Origin: SAR116 cluster bacterium AG-325-I21
GTDB taxonomy: Bacteria > Pseudomonadota > Alphaproteobacteria > Puniceispirillales > Puniceispirillaceae
DNA: 36,645 nt
NCBI GenBank assembly: GCA_003282865.1
Contig: QBYK01000016.1
Coordinates: 1-36,645, forward strand
Direction of reading: 5' to 3'
A program made the position numbers and the translations under genes. The notes below the pieces were generated by a model. The model saw only the letters and a program-made list of their open reading frames with translations. It made no database searches and was not told the DNA's origin. Below, piece by piece: positions 17,715 through 26,969 of the stretch. Every line of letters begins with the position of its first letter. Position 1 is the first letter of the stretch.

Positions 17715-17726
17715 CTGTAAATACAG
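17715..17726. promoter_or_regulatory. Short inverted repeat in the leader of tctC, possible operator
   Basis: CTGTA and TACAG face each other across two bases, about 40 bases upstream of the tctC start and between the divergent tctC and aspartate-dehydrogenase genes. TGT-N4-ACA patterns are typical of GntR-type regulators, but no regulator gene is in the window and a 12-base repeat can arise by chance. Confidence 0.22.
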
Positions 17727-17866
17727 ATGTCGCGCTTATTTGATATATTGTTGATAAATAAGGTTGCAAAGGATCGCGCTGAGGAGTCAATATAAATTTC
17801 AGAAAAATCTTTTGTATCTAGTGGTAAAAAAGGGAAGCTTGAGCCAATTGGCCTGCTTGGAATCTT

Positions 17867-18670
17867 ATGCTCTCTGTTGGAATTATTGGTTTGGGTACAA
17901 TTGGTTCTGTAGTAGCCAAAGCACTTGATAGTGGCATGGCTGGAATGACCCTTGCGGCGGTTGCGTCGGGACGTCGTGATAAGGCCATGGCAAATCTTGC
18001 CAACCTATCGTCACCGGTTGACCTGATGACAATTGACGAGATTTCAAAGCGCTGTGAGATTGTTGTAGATTGTGCTCCAAAATCAGTATTTCGTGATATT
18101 GCGGTCGCCGCTTTTGCTCATGGGCGCACCCTTGTAACAATCAGTGGTGCTGGAATTTTAGCCAACGAGGACATTGAAGAAATGGCCCGAGAAAATGGTG
18201 GTCAGCTCGTTCTTGCAACTGGTGCATTGCTGGGTCTTGATGCAGTGAGAGCAGCAGCTGAGGGAACCATACATTCGGTGAAAATGATTACGCGGAAGCC
18301 GCCCAATGCGCTGCGCGATGCGCCATTTATTATTGATAATAAAATAAATCTCGATCAGCTGAATGATGCCGTGCAGGTTTTTTGCGGCAGCGCTAGAGAG
18401 GGGGCCATTGCTTTTCCCGCCAATGTCAACGTAGCAGCAGCCCTCGGCCTCGCTGGTGTGGGGGCTGATTCAACTGGACTGGAGGTATGGGCTGACCCGC
18501 ACCTTGATCGCAACACTCATTCGATTGAGGTTGACTCCGACAGTGCTAAATTCAGTCTAAAAATAGAAAATGTACAGTCGGAAAGCAACCCCGGAACTGG
18601 AAAGATCACTGCATTAAGTGTTATCGCTTGCTTACGGGGGATGACAGCCCCGCTCAAAGTTGGAAGCTAG
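17867..18670 (+). CDS. nadX: L-aspartate dehydrogenase-like protein (NadX family)
   Basis: NadX-type enzymes convert L-aspartate to iminoaspartate/oxaloacetate with NAD(P), either for NAD synthesis or amino-acid catabolism. The product (267 residues) has the nucleotide loop 'GIIGLGTIGSVV' (5-16), the conserved 'ISGAGILAN' (92-100) and 'FPANVNVAAALGLAG' (183-197). 'WADPHLDRNTHSIEVDS' (209-225) holds His212 and His218, one of which matches the proposed catalytic His. The ATG at 17867 has only a weak GGA upstream. No other NAD-biosynthesis gene is nearby. Its neighbours are catabolic, which favours a degradative role (inference). Confidence 0.82.
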   Translation: MLSVGIIGLGTIGSVVAKALDSGMAGMTLAAVASGRRDKAMANLANLSSPVDLMTIDEISKRCEIVVDCAPKSVFRDIAVAAFAHGRTLVTISGAGILANEDIEEMARENGGQLVLATGALLGLDAVRAAAEGTIHSVKMITRKPPNALRDAPFIIDNKINLDQLNDAVQVFCGSAREGAIAFPANVNVAAALGLAGVGADSTGLEVWADPHLDRNTHSIEVDSDSAKFSLKIENVQSESNPGTGKITALSVIACLRGMTAPLKVGS

Positions 18671-18802
18671 GTAACAGGTGCGCTAAAAACATGAGTTTCT
18701 GCAAAATATTTGTTACAAAACAGTTATTTAAAAATAAATGCGTTAAAGATGGGCATCTATTCTTTCCGAAAATTTAGGCGCGGATTACAGTAGGAGACTT
18801 TC

Positions 18803-19660
18803 ATGCGGTTACTCTCATTTCAGGCGGCAAATGGCCTGCATATTGGCGCTATTACTGATGCGGGCGTTGTGGATTTTTCGCTTCTCGACCCTGACGCGCC
18901 GACAGATCTTGGTGAGGCGATCAAAGGCGGCCAGCTCGATGATTTTGCCAGGCTATTGGCTAGCGCTGGTGATCAAGTTCATCACCAAATTAAGGATTTA
19001 ACCCTTACTTTGCCAATATCTAGACCTGGAAAAATTCTATGCCTCGGGCTCAATTATATGGATCATGTCGCTGAAGGGCCGTTTGACAAACAGCTATTTC
19101 CAGCAATTTTCATGCGTAGTTCCACCTCATTGGTTGCAGCAAACGAACCAATTAGAGCTCCTGCAATCTCTCAAACCCTTGATTATGAGGCTGAGTTAGC
19201 AGTTATCATTGGAAAAGAATGCAAAAATTTAAGTGAAGAAACTGCACTCGATGTGATCGCGGGCTACAGCTGTTTCAATGATGGGTCAGTGCGTGAATTT
19301 CAACGTCACACTATCCAATGGACGATGGGAAAGAATTTTGACAAGACTGGTCCATTTGGTCCGGTTCTTGTGACTCCTGATGAATTACCGCCTGCAGCAA
19401 AAGGCTTAAAAATCGAATGCCGATTGAATGGCAAAACTGTGCAATCAAGTTCTACCGACATGATGATGTTTCCTGTTGTTGAAACCCTCGTCTACATTAC
19501 CCAAGCCCTCACCCTTGAGCCCGGAGATCTTCTTATAATGGGAACACCCTCCGGTGTTGGCCATGCGCGCACCCCGCCACTCTGGATGAAAGACGGTGAT
19601 CACGTTGAAATCGAGATTGAAGGTATTGGTGTATTGGCAAACCCAGTTGTTGCAGGGTAA
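18803..19660 (+). CDS. Fumarylacetoacetate hydrolase-family enzyme
   Basis: Members hydrolyse or decarboxylate 2,4-dioxo acids, usually in aromatic or sugar-acid breakdown. The product (285 residues) has a short N-terminal domain and the FAH core from about 77. Metal ligands are visible as Glu129 and Glu131 in 'DYEAELAVIIGK' and Asp160 in 'CFNDGSVREFQ'. 'WTMGKNFDKTGPFGP' (173-187) and 'GDLLIMGTPSGVG' near the end are family-typical. AGGAGA seven bases before the ATG is a strong ribosome site. It lies 132 bases after the aspartate-dehydrogenase gene and may be co-transcribed with it. Ulp/oxaloacetate-type specificity cannot be told from sequence. Confidence 0.88.
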   Translation: MRLLSFQAANGLHIGAITDAGVVDFSLLDPDAPTDLGEAIKGGQLDDFARLLASAGDQVHHQIKDLTLTLPISRPGKILCLGLNYMDHVAEGPFDKQLFPAIFMRSSTSLVAANEPIRAPAISQTLDYEAELAVIIGKECKNLSEETALDVIAGYSCFNDGSVREFQRHTIQWTMGKNFDKTGPFGPVLVTPDELPPAAKGLKIECRLNGKTVQSSSTDMMMFPVVETLVYITQALTLEPGDLLIMGTPSGVGHARTPPLWMKDGDHVEIEIEGIGVLANPVVAG

Positions 19661-19771
19661 GTTCGCAGCAAATTGATGTATGGTGCCGCTGGATTTAAAG
19701 ACGGCCTAAGTTGGACATAAATTTCTAGTCAACCACACCATCACGCTAATTAGATTATGGGCTGAATTTTT

Positions 19772-20593
19772 TCACAGATCAAGCGGCATATGTCGGTTGA
19801 CATCCTTATACAAGAGGTAACGAAATGGTTCTGACCCGCCAGCATAACAGGCTTGAGGGCAAAAGGCGCGCAGCCACATATAATCCCCAGCTTCTACCTC
19901 AACCCAGTCCTGGTTCAAATGGTAAACGGCCTTGCCGCAAAGGACAAACAGCCCATGTTCCATTACATGGGTCTCAGCAAAAGGAATGGTACCACCTGGC
20001 TGGAATGTGACTATATTCACATGCATGTCGTGGCGCATATCAGCTGGGTCAACAAAGTGTGAGGTGGCCCAGCGACCATCCGTGTCAGGCATGGCACTAG
20101 CTTCAACATCTCGATCGTTGGTTATAAATGAGTCTGGTTGATTGATGCCATTAACTGCAACATAACGTTTGCGTATCCAGTGAAAACTTGCGCTTGTAGG
20201 ACCATTGTTGATAAGCGCCCAATCGTTGCCTGCTGGAATATATGCATAGCTGCCTGGCGTCAGCGCATGCTGTTGGCCCTCAATGGTCAGGGTAGGTTTG
20301 CCGCTGGTAACAAAAATGACTGACTGCGCAGCTTCGTCACTATCAGGTCGATCGCTACCACCGTGTGGTTCAACTTGCATAAGGTAATGCGAAAAACTCT
20401 CGGCGAACCCGGTTAAAGGTCGGGCTAGCACCCATAATTTTGTGTTATTCCAAAATGGTAGTTGGCTCGCGACAATATCGTTGAGGACGCCCTTTGGAAT
20501 CACTGCGTATCCTGTGGTGAACACTGCCCGATCTGACACGAGTTGAGCTTGCGGTGGTAATCCACCGGATGGGGTCCAGTACTGGGAACTCAT
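19772..20593 (-). CDS. allE: (S)-ureidoglycine aminohydrolase, double-cupin
   Basis: The enzyme releases ammonia from (S)-ureidoglycine to give ureidoglycolate in purine (allantoin) breakdown. Two cupin domains are seen, about 70-140 and 190-262. The Mn site in the second cupin is complete: Glu207, His209 and His213 in 'PFAETHVMEHGL', and Gln247 in 'FCPQACYAGG'. The C-terminal 'FRYLLYKDVNRH' is a hallmark of this enzyme. GGAG lies about nine bases before the ATG. No other allantoin genes are in the window, so the rest of the pathway must be elsewhere, or the enzyme acts on a related ureido compound. Confidence 0.88.
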   Translation of the reverse strand: MSSQYWTPSGGLPPQAQLVSDRAVFTTGYAVIPKGVLNDIVASQLPFWNNTKLWVLARPLTGFAESFSHYLMQVEPHGGSDRPDSDEAAQSVIFVTSGKPTLTIEGQQHALTPGSYAYIPAGNDWALINNGPTSASFHWIRKRYVAVNGINQPDSFITNDRDVEASAMPDTDGRWATSHFVDPADMRHDMHVNIVTFQPGGTIPFAETHVMEHGLFVLCGKAVYHLNQDWVEVEAGDYMWLRAFCPQACYAGGSEPFRYLLYKDVNRHMPLDL

Positions 20594-20673
20594 ATCATCA
20601 TCTCCTGCGTTGACTCTTTCGTAAATAAAACTACAAAAAGCTCACCAAATTTCACATTGCTATCCCAGCTCCA

Positions 20674-20701
20674 CTAATAGGGAAATATCATTTTTTGTCA
20701 A
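20674..20701 (-). promoter_or_regulatory. Possible sigma70-type promoter of the ureidoglycine aminohydrolase gene
   Basis: On the minus strand a perfect TTGACA (20701-20696) is followed after 16 bases by TATTAG (20679-20674), about 80 bases before the start codon at 20593. The -35 box is ideal and the -10 matches at four of six bases. It lies between this gene and the upstream YghU-type gene, so aminohydrolase may be transcribed on its own. Confidence 0.4.
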
Positions 20702-20735
20702 ATTTCAGTTAGATTATCCAGCAAAATGCGCGCCG

Positions 20736-21617
20736 TTATTTACTTAGTCGGTTGGCAATTTTATCTTGTGTATTTGTCTTGAAATCATCGGCATCATGGC
20801 GTTCACGAAGTTGCATTTCAGGTATGCCTGATACGCGGTTAACCATACGTCCACGCAGCACAGCGGGACGCGCATCAATACTTTTTGCCCAACGCAGGAC
20901 ATGTCCGTATGATTTTACATCCAGAAATTCGGCAGCTTTGTACAACCGGCCAAGTACAAGTTGCCCATACCACGCCCAGATGGCGATATCTGCAATGTTG
21001 TAATCAGCTCCACTGATATAGTCATTGATTGCAAGTTGACGATTAAGAACATCAAGCTGGCGCTTTGTTTCCATGGTGAAGCGATCAATTGGATATTCCA
21101 TCTTTGAGGGCGCATAGGCGTAAAAATGGCCAAAGCCGCCACCAAGATAGGGCGTACTTCCCATTTGCCAAAAAAGCCACGAGAGGCACTCGGAGCGTTC
21201 TGCCGTGCTTTGCGGTAAAAAGGCACCAAACTTTTCGGCCAGGTATAAAAGGATATTGCCGGATTCAAAAACACGGATTGGCGGTGATAAAGAATGATCC
21301 AATAATGCCGGAATTTTCGAATTGGGATTAACCTCAACGAAGCCGTTGCCAAATTGGTCACCATCACGAATCTTAATCAGCCATGCATCATATTCAGCAT
21401 CATGAATATTCATTTGCAATAACTCTTCGAACATAACCGTAACTTTGACGCCATTCGGTGTGGCTAGAGAATAAAGTTGAAAAGGGTGTTTACCAACGGG
21501 GAGCGGTTTGTCATGGGTAGCACCAGCAATTGGCCGATTGATCTTGGCAAACGTCCCACCATTTTCGGATATCCAAGTCCATACTTTCGGTGGTTTATAG
21601 TCACTTTTGTTGGTCAT
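20736..21617 (-). CDS. yghU: YghU-type glutathione-dependent disulfide-bond oxidoreductase
   Basis: This glutathione-transferase-fold protein closely resembles E. coli YghU, which reduces disulfides using two bound glutathiones. ATG at 21617 (293 residues) is preferred over an upstream in-frame start because GGAG lies eight bases ahead and YghU proteins begin in this way. The thioredoxin-like half includes 'YKPPKVWTW' (7-15), 'HPFQLYSLATPNGVKVT' (44-60) and 'VNPNSKIPALLDH'. The helical half includes 'GGGFGHFYAYAP' and ends with 'HDADDFKTNTQDK'. The gene starts inside the last 17 bases of the MFS gene, implying coupled translation. Confidence 0.9.
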   Translation of the reverse strand: MTNKSDYKPPKVWTWISENGGTFAKINRPIAGATHDKPLPVGKHPFQLYSLATPNGVKVTVMFEELLQMNIHDAEYDAWLIKIRDGDQFGNGFVEVNPNSKIPALLDHSLSPPIRVFESGNILLYLAEKFGAFLPQSTAERSECLSWLFWQMGSTPYLGGGFGHFYAYAPSKMEYPIDRFTMETKRQLDVLNRQLAINDYISGADYNIADIAIWAWYGQLVLGRLYKAAEFLDVKSYGHVLRWAKSIDARPAVLRGRMVNRVSGIPEMQLRERHDADDFKTNTQDKIANRLSK

Positions 21618-22881
21618 TCTTATTCTCCATGCTGTTGGGCTTTGTTTGGCCATCTCTCAAATTTGGACACAGATCAGCCAGTCGATCTAACTGGCGCAAT
21701 TTTGGAAATAAGTACCACCCACCAATCGCCGCGCTAAACGCCAATAGTCCACCAATCACAACGGTTGTTACTGGGCCAAAAATAGAGGCTACGCTGCCAG
21801 CACGAATGTCGCCCATTTCGTTAGATGATGATATAAAAATAGAATTGACAGCGCTAACGCGGCCTCGGAGATGATTAGGTGTGGCCAGTTGGATAAGTGT
21901 CATCCTAATGTTCACGCTCACCATATCGGCTGCGCCATAGACAAATAAGGCTGCAAGGCTGATTGAGTAAGTGGTTGATAGCGCAAACACCAAAATTGAC
22001 GTTGCAAAGACAACCAGAGCGGCAAAAAAGCAGAACCCGGATCGTCGCATCGGTGGTAATGCGGCTAGGCCAAGCCCAACAAATACTGCCCCAAGAGCCG
22101 GCATACCGCGTAAAACCCCAAGCGATTCTGGACCTACATTCAGAATATCAGCCGCGTAAACTGGCAGTAATGTTACGACGGACCCCATCAGTACAATAAA
22201 AAGATCAAGCGCAATTGCCCCAAGTAGCATTGGATTTGACCGGACATATGCAACCCCGCCAAGAACCATCGTTAGGCTGCGCCCCTCTGGTTTTAATCGA
22301 GTTAATTTTGGTAAAAACATGTATGCAATGGTGCTGACCCCCATCAAGCTAGCGGCCACCAAATAGGTGTAAACATCAATAAACGCAATTAGTACACCGG
22401 CTAATAACGGGCCGGCCGTTCCAAAGACTTTGCCAACTGTGGCGTTGAGGGCAATGGCTCGAGACAGCATATGGTTTGGCACAATATTTGTGATTATTGC
22501 CTGTTGGGCGGGCGTGTAAAAGGCCTTTGTCGTACCGTGCGCAAACAACAGCATAAAAATTGTGGCAAGGTTAAGGCTTCCGTTAATCATAACCAGGGTA
22601 ATGCTAGCTAGAATAATTATATCGCTGGCGGTGCACATAATCAGCAGAGTTTTCCGGGGCAAGCTGTCGGTGGCCCAGCCTGTGACGAAGAAAAAGAGAA
22701 AAATAGGGGTAACCTGCATTATACCCACGAGCGCAAGATCGAAAGGGTCACCGCTGTTTTGATACAGGTGCCATCCGAGCGCAATTGATAGTATGGCAGT
22801 GACGAGGCTGACAGCAGCTCTCGCGACAAGAAAAAATATGAAATGGAGTGACATTTGTGCCGCCGTAGATCTCGATTTCAT
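21601..22881 (-). CDS. Major facilitator superfamily transporter, EntS-like exporter
   Basis: This 426-residue inner-membrane protein has about 12 hydrophobic helices. The loop after helix 2, 'GWATDSLPRKTLL', is a variant of MFS motif A with the conserved Asp and basic pair. 'YTPAQQAIITNIVPNHMLSRAIALN' is typical of the EntS/MFS_3 branch, which holds siderophore and drug exporters. Its 3' end overlaps yghU by 17 bases, so the two form one unit, perhaps export and glutathione-linked detoxification of the same compound (inference). The start ATG lacks a strong ribosome site. Confidence 0.87.
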   Translation of the reverse strand: MKSRSTAAQMSLHFIFFLVARAAVSLVTAILSIALGWHLYQNSGDPFDLALVGIMQVTPIFLFFFVTGWATDSLPRKTLLIMCTASDIIILASITLVMINGSLNLATIFMLLFAHGTTKAFYTPAQQAIITNIVPNHMLSRAIALNATVGKVFGTAGPLLAGVLIAFIDVYTYLVAASLMGVSTIAYMFLPKLTRLKPEGRSLTMVLGGVAYVRSNPMLLGAIALDLFIVLMGSVVTLLPVYAADILNVGPESLGVLRGMPALGAVFVGLGLAALPPMRRSGFCFFAALVVFATSILVFALSTTYSISLAALFVYGAADMVSVNIRMTLIQLATPNHLRGRVSAVNSIFISSSNEMGDIRAGSVASIFGPVTTVVIGGLLAFSAAIGGWYLFPKLRQLDRLADLCPNLRDGQTKPNSMENKNDQQK

Positions 22882-23058
22882 TAAACTGAGCTTCTTTTAC
22901 GATATGGTCAACAGCTTCAAGTGATCGACGCTGACAAGCAATTTTTTGTCAACTTCAGCGACGGAGTGCAATTAGATAAGATGATTGCTAAACTCCCCCG
23001 GTAAAAAATTTGGCTGAGTGAAATTTTAGTCAATTTTGATCATGCTAAGGAGACTGTT

Positions 23059-25257
23059 TTGCCATATAATGACTATCGCCAAGATCTGATGGGTGCCGCC
23101 ACATTAGCCCCTTCCGGCAATTTTGAAGTTGGGACATTTCAAAGCTTTAAACTTGTTTATAAAGCTGGCAAGTTTGGTATTGATGACCAGGGAGGCTTGC
23201 GTATTGGATTTCGGGGTCACTTTGATGGGTCAGCCATCCAGTTTGATGATCCGTCGGCTCCGGGATATACAACGGTTAAGGCGTCAAATGGTGCTTTTCT
23301 TGAAGCTTCGTGGGAGGTGCGCCGTAATATCAGACCATGGAATAAAAGTCTTTATATCAGATGTTTACGGTTCCTTCGTGAAGGCGATGAGGTAGAAATT
23401 ATCTTTGGTAATCAGAATGAAGGTTCGCCAGGATGGCTCATGCAAACATTTTGTGAGTCAGCATTTACCTTTCAAATCACTGTTGATCCATTCGCGACAC
23501 AAGATTTTATTGCTCTGCCAAGCTCGGATAACCCCACCATATCATTGGTGCCCGGTGAACCCGTTAATTGGCATGCCGTGCTGCCAACATTGCGCCGGCC
23601 AGGTGAGAAATTTCGCCTGTCAATAAAAGGTGATGATTGCTGGGGAAATCCGTCAGATCGATTGACGGGCCGGATCAAGATCAAGGCAAATATGCAAGTT
23701 GCAGGATTGCCAGATTTAGTTGATCTAAGTTTTGGTGATTTTGGTAATGTGATTGAAGGTCTTTCGGTAGATACGCCAGGCTTACTTGAGGTCACTATTT
23801 TGAATGAGAGTGACCAGGTTATTGCCAAGGCAAACCCGCTGGTGATCCGTGCTGATGATGTGGCTCATTTCTGGAGCGATATGCACGCCCAAAGTGGTGA
23901 AACAATTGGTGTTGGCACTGCGCAGGAATATTTTGATTTTGCGAGAAATAAAGCGTTTCTGGATATCGCGGGCCATCAAGGGAATGATTTCCAAATCACT
24001 GATAATTTTTGGCAGCATTTGAACGAGTTAACAGCTCGTTACAATGAGGACCACCGGTTCATAACATTGCCGGGTTATGAATGGTCGGGCAACACTGGCC
24101 TCGGTGGTGATCACAATGTTTGGTACCGGACAGAAGGTCGACCCATTTACCGATCCAGCCGTGCCCTAATCAGTGATCGCACAAACCCAGAAAATGATGC
24201 GCTGTCGACGCCAGAACTAATAGCAAAATTGCATGACGAAGATGCAATTGTTGTTGCGCATGTTGGCGGGCGCTATGCCGATATTAAATATGCTCACGAT
24301 GCCAAATTGGAACCGTCGGTCGAGGTGCATTCCTCGTGGGGAACATTTGAATGGATTCTACGTGATGCCTTTGAGTCCGGTTACCGGGTCGGTATTGTTG
24401 GGTCAAGCGATGGTCATAAGGGTCGGCCAGGCGCGGAGTATCCGGGGGATAGTCAATTTGGATCATACGGTGGTCTGACTTGCCATCTTTTGCCAAAATT
24501 GAATAGAGACAGTTTTTTTGATGCTTTCCGCAGGCGACGCCACTACGCGACAACAGGCGCGCGCATCTATTTGGATGTGACTGCAAGCCTAGGAGATAAA
24601 ACTCTGCAAATAGGTGACATTGTTAACACTGACCAAAATCAGCTTGACCTATCATTCAATGTTATTGGCACTGCGCCTATTGAACGAGTAGATATTTTTA
24701 ATGGGTTGGATCTGGTGCAGACCATTCGGCCTTGGAACGAGTCTGCACCGTTGAACCGACTTCGCGTAACGTGCGCTGGGCAGCATTATCGGGGGCGGGG
24801 CCGGTTGGTTAAATGGGATGTATCCGCACATTTCAGCGATGGTGCAATTAGTGGGATAAACGCCATCAATTTTTGGAATCCAAACCGCCAGCCTCAACTG
24901 ATTTCGGCAAATAAAGCAATTTGGAAGACAGTGACAACAGGCGGGGCATCATCTGTTGATTTCTGGCTTGATGATGCAGCGCTTGCTGGTAACCTCAATG
25001 TTCAAACCAATTTTGAGTCATGGTCGTCAGCTGTGTACAAAGTCACTGAAAATGGCGTCACTGTTGATTGTGGTGGCATGGATATTCGGCTTCATATCGA
25101 ACGATTGCCTGATGTGTTAAATGTGTGTTCGGTTTCGGGTGAACAATCTTTTAACCTTGAAAATCAGTCTGAACAGCGCCTCTATGTCCGCGTCACGCAA
25201 GAAGATGGCCATCAGGCCTGGAGTAGCCCAATTTACGTTCATAGGGGTAAGGCATAG
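23059..25257 (+). CDS. DUF3604-family, PHP-like putative metal-dependent hydrolase
   Basis: The protein (732 residues) has an N-terminal beta-rich region (about 1-270), a PHP-like metal domain (about 270-510) and a C-terminal beta-rich region. Likely metal ligands lie in 'FWSDMHAQSGE', 'AGHQGNDFQ', 'LPGYEWSG', 'GGDHNVWY', 'VAHVGG', 'VEVHSSWG' and 'GSSDGHKG', so the metal-binding pattern looks complete. There is no signal peptide. The TTG start at 23059 is supported by AAGGAG six bases upstream; the next in-frame ATG is ten codons on and has none. DUF3604 proteins are poorly characterised and the substrate is unknown. The gene leads an operon with the GGT-family and hydroxyacid dehydrogenase genes. 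Confidence 0.82.
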   Translation: MPYNDYRQDLMGAATLAPSGNFEVGTFQSFKLVYKAGKFGIDDQGGLRIGFRGHFDGSAIQFDDPSAPGYTTVKASNGAFLEASWEVRRNIRPWNKSLYIRCLRFLREGDEVEIIFGNQNEGSPGWLMQTFCESAFTFQITVDPFATQDFIALPSSDNPTISLVPGEPVNWHAVLPTLRRPGEKFRLSIKGDDCWGNPSDRLTGRIKIKANMQVAGLPDLVDLSFGDFGNVIEGLSVDTPGLLEVTILNESDQVIAKANPLVIRADDVAHFWSDMHAQSGETIGVGTAQEYFDFARNKAFLDIAGHQGNDFQITDNFWQHLNELTARYNEDHRFITLPGYEWSGNTGLGGDHNVWYRTEGRPIYRSSRALISDRTNPENDALSTPELIAKLHDEDAIVVAHVGGRYADIKYAHDAKLEPSVEVHSSWGTFEWILRDAFESGYRVGIVGSSDGHKGRPGAEYPGDSQFGSYGGLTCHLLPKLNRDSFFDAFRRRRHYATTGARIYLDVTASLGDKTLQIGDIVNTDQNQLDLSFNVIGTAPIERVDIFNGLDLVQTIRPWNESAPLNRLRVTCAGQHYRGRGRLVKWDVSAHFSDGAISGINAINFWNPNRQPQLISANKAIWKTVTTGGASSVDFWLDDAALAGNLNVQTNFESWSSAVYKVTENGVTVDCGGMDIRLHIERLPDVLNVCSVSGEQSFNLENQSEQRLYVRVTQEDGHQAWSSPIYVHRGKA

Positions 25258-25271
25258 CGTGAGCGGTTAAC

Positions 25272-26948
25272 ATGAAAAAAAACTTTGTTTCGAACCCCAA
25301 CTTTAACTGTGAGAAATATCCGGTCACTTCTGGCCGTGCTGTAGTTGTGACCAACCACCCTTTAGCATCCGCTGCCGGAGCGCAGATCTTGTCGTCTGGC
25401 GGCAATGCAGTAGACGCCACTATAGCCTCTTTATTCGCACTAACAGTTGTAGAGCCTATGATGGTGGGCGTGCTTGGTGGTGGTTTAATTCATTTACGCG
25501 ACCCCTCGGGGCGGCACATAATTATTGATGGACTCTCAACTGCACCGAGTAGTGCGATGGCAAATATGTTCACACCATTACGCGATGGTCTGTCGAGTGA
25601 GCGCGAAGTAGTTGGAGAGTTGAATTCACTAGGCGCAAAGGCGTTTGCTGTGCCTGGCGCTTTGATGGCCTGGTGCCACGCCTTAAAGGTGTATGGATCG
25701 CTGGCACTTCGTGATATTTTGTTACCAGCAATATCCCTTGCCGAACATGGTTTTTTGGTTACTCCCTATCTCAGTACCTGCATATCAGAAAATGCGGAAA
25801 GAATATCTCAAGATGGAGAGTTAGCAGCGCTTTTTATGCCGGGCTCGCATTCGTTGATGCCTGGCAGTCAATTGAAAAGACCAGATTATGCGGCCACTCT
25901 TCGTGCGATCGCGGCAGAGGGGCCTGATATTGTTTACAACGGAGAAATTAGTGAACGAATCGTTAAAAATTTATCTGCTCGTGGCGGCATCATTAGTTCG
26001 TCCGACTTGAGAAATTATTCTGTTGTTGAGCGTAACCCAATATGCAGTCACTACCGTGGTTTTGAGATTTTTGGCCCTCCACCACCAGCATCCAGTGGAG
26101 TCCATATTTCGCAGATGCTCAATATTTTGGAGGGTTATGACATTTCCTCTTTGGGTTTTGGCTCACCCAAGTCTCTCCATTTAATTGCAGAGGTGATGAA
26201 AATCGCGTTTGCTGACAGGCTAGTTTCGACTGCTGATCCAGATTTCGTCTCTGTGCCGGTTGAGAAGTTGATTTCAAAAGAATATGCCAAACATAGACGT
26301 GCAAAAATTAGCGAAGAGAAGGCGTCAAACTTTCTACCAGAGGTGCACTTTAATGGTGAGTCTCACGAAACAACCCACGTTACCATTGCGGATGAGATGG
26401 GGCGTGTTGTCAGTGCAACCCAAACGATAAATGGACTGTTTGGATCCTGTCTTTCTGTTCCAGGAACAGGCCTAATAGCAAATAATTATATGCTAAATTT
26501 TGATCCTCACCCAAATCGGGCGCTGTCTGTTGCGCCTGGAAAGCGTGTTTTCACATCTATGGCACCCATGATTTTTGAAAAAAATGGTGCGGTAGTGGCG
26601 GCATTGGGGCTTCCCGGAGCTTTGAGGATATTTCCATCTGCACTTCAAACAATTTTAAATTTAATTGACTTTGAAATGGACTTGCAGAGGGCTGTTGAGG
26701 CTCCACGAATTTGGACCGAAGGAGGTGTGGTTGAGGTTGAAGATGGTTTTTCAAATGACATTTGCGAGGCACTTGTTGCGTTCGGGCACAAAGTTATAAG
26801 AGTTCCGCGGATAGCAGGTGGAATGAATGCCGTTAAGTTCAATCAGGATGGAACAATTACGGGCTCGGCGTGCTGGAGAGCTGATGGCGTGCCAATTGGT
26901 TTGGGTGGAGGCCTCGCGCGTGCGGGCGTCGGTTTTTCGGTGGATTGA
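25272..26948 (+). CDS. Gamma-glutamyltransferase-family (Ntn hydrolase) protein
   Basis: These self-cleaving Ntn hydrolases act on gamma-glutamyl or related acyl amides. The predicted nucleophile that would start the small subunit is Thr367 in 'SHETTHVTIADEMG'. 'GKRVFTSMAPMIF' and 'PPPPASSGVH' (270-279) match the active-site loops. No signal peptide is present, so the enzyme should be cytoplasmic, unlike E. coli Ggt. Where Ggt has 'FREMAP', with the Arg that binds the glutamyl carboxylate, this protein has 'GLSTAP' (87-92): Leu88 stands in its place. The substrate may therefore not be a gamma-glutamyl compound. The gene lies 14 bases after the DUF3604 gene and 21 bases before the dehydrogenase gene. 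Confidence 0.87.
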   Translation: MKKNFVSNPNFNCEKYPVTSGRAVVVTNHPLASAAGAQILSSGGNAVDATIASLFALTVVEPMMVGVLGGGLIHLRDPSGRHIIIDGLSTAPSSAMANMFTPLRDGLSSEREVVGELNSLGAKAFAVPGALMAWCHALKVYGSLALRDILLPAISLAEHGFLVTPYLSTCISENAERISQDGELAALFMPGSHSLMPGSQLKRPDYAATLRAIAAEGPDIVYNGEISERIVKNLSARGGIISSSDLRNYSVVERNPICSHYRGFEIFGPPPPASSGVHISQMLNILEGYDISSLGFGSPKSLHLIAEVMKIAFADRLVSTADPDFVSVPVEKLISKEYAKHRRAKISEEKASNFLPEVHFNGESHETTHVTIADEMGRVVSATQTINGLFGSCLSVPGTGLIANNYMLNFDPHPNRALSVAPGKRVFTSMAPMIFEKNGAVVAALGLPGALRIFPSALQTILNLIDFEMDLQRAVEAPRIWTEGGVVEVEDGFSNDICEALVAFGHKVIRVPRIAGGMNAVKFNQDGTITGSACWRADGVPIGLGGGLARAGVGFSVD

Positions 26949-26969
26949 AAAAGAACTGGTAGTGGAAAA

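Noticed and set aside
18747-18758. GATG-GG-CATC palindrome before the fumarylacetoacetate-hydrolase-family gene
   Set aside because: A four-base stem with a two-base centre is too short to call a hairpin or operator.
1871-20716. Recurring TTAGATTAT in several intergenic regions (near 1873, 19750 and 20709)
   Set aside because: Short and AT-rich, at varying distance and strand from genes. No palindrome or fixed context supports a shared regulatory site.
20691-22958. Near-repeat TTTTTTGTCAA(A)TTCAG at 20691 and 22942
   Set aside because: Similar 17-18 base strings, but the first is explained by a -35 box on the minus strand and the second has no matching -10 at proper spacing, so a repeat family is not supported.
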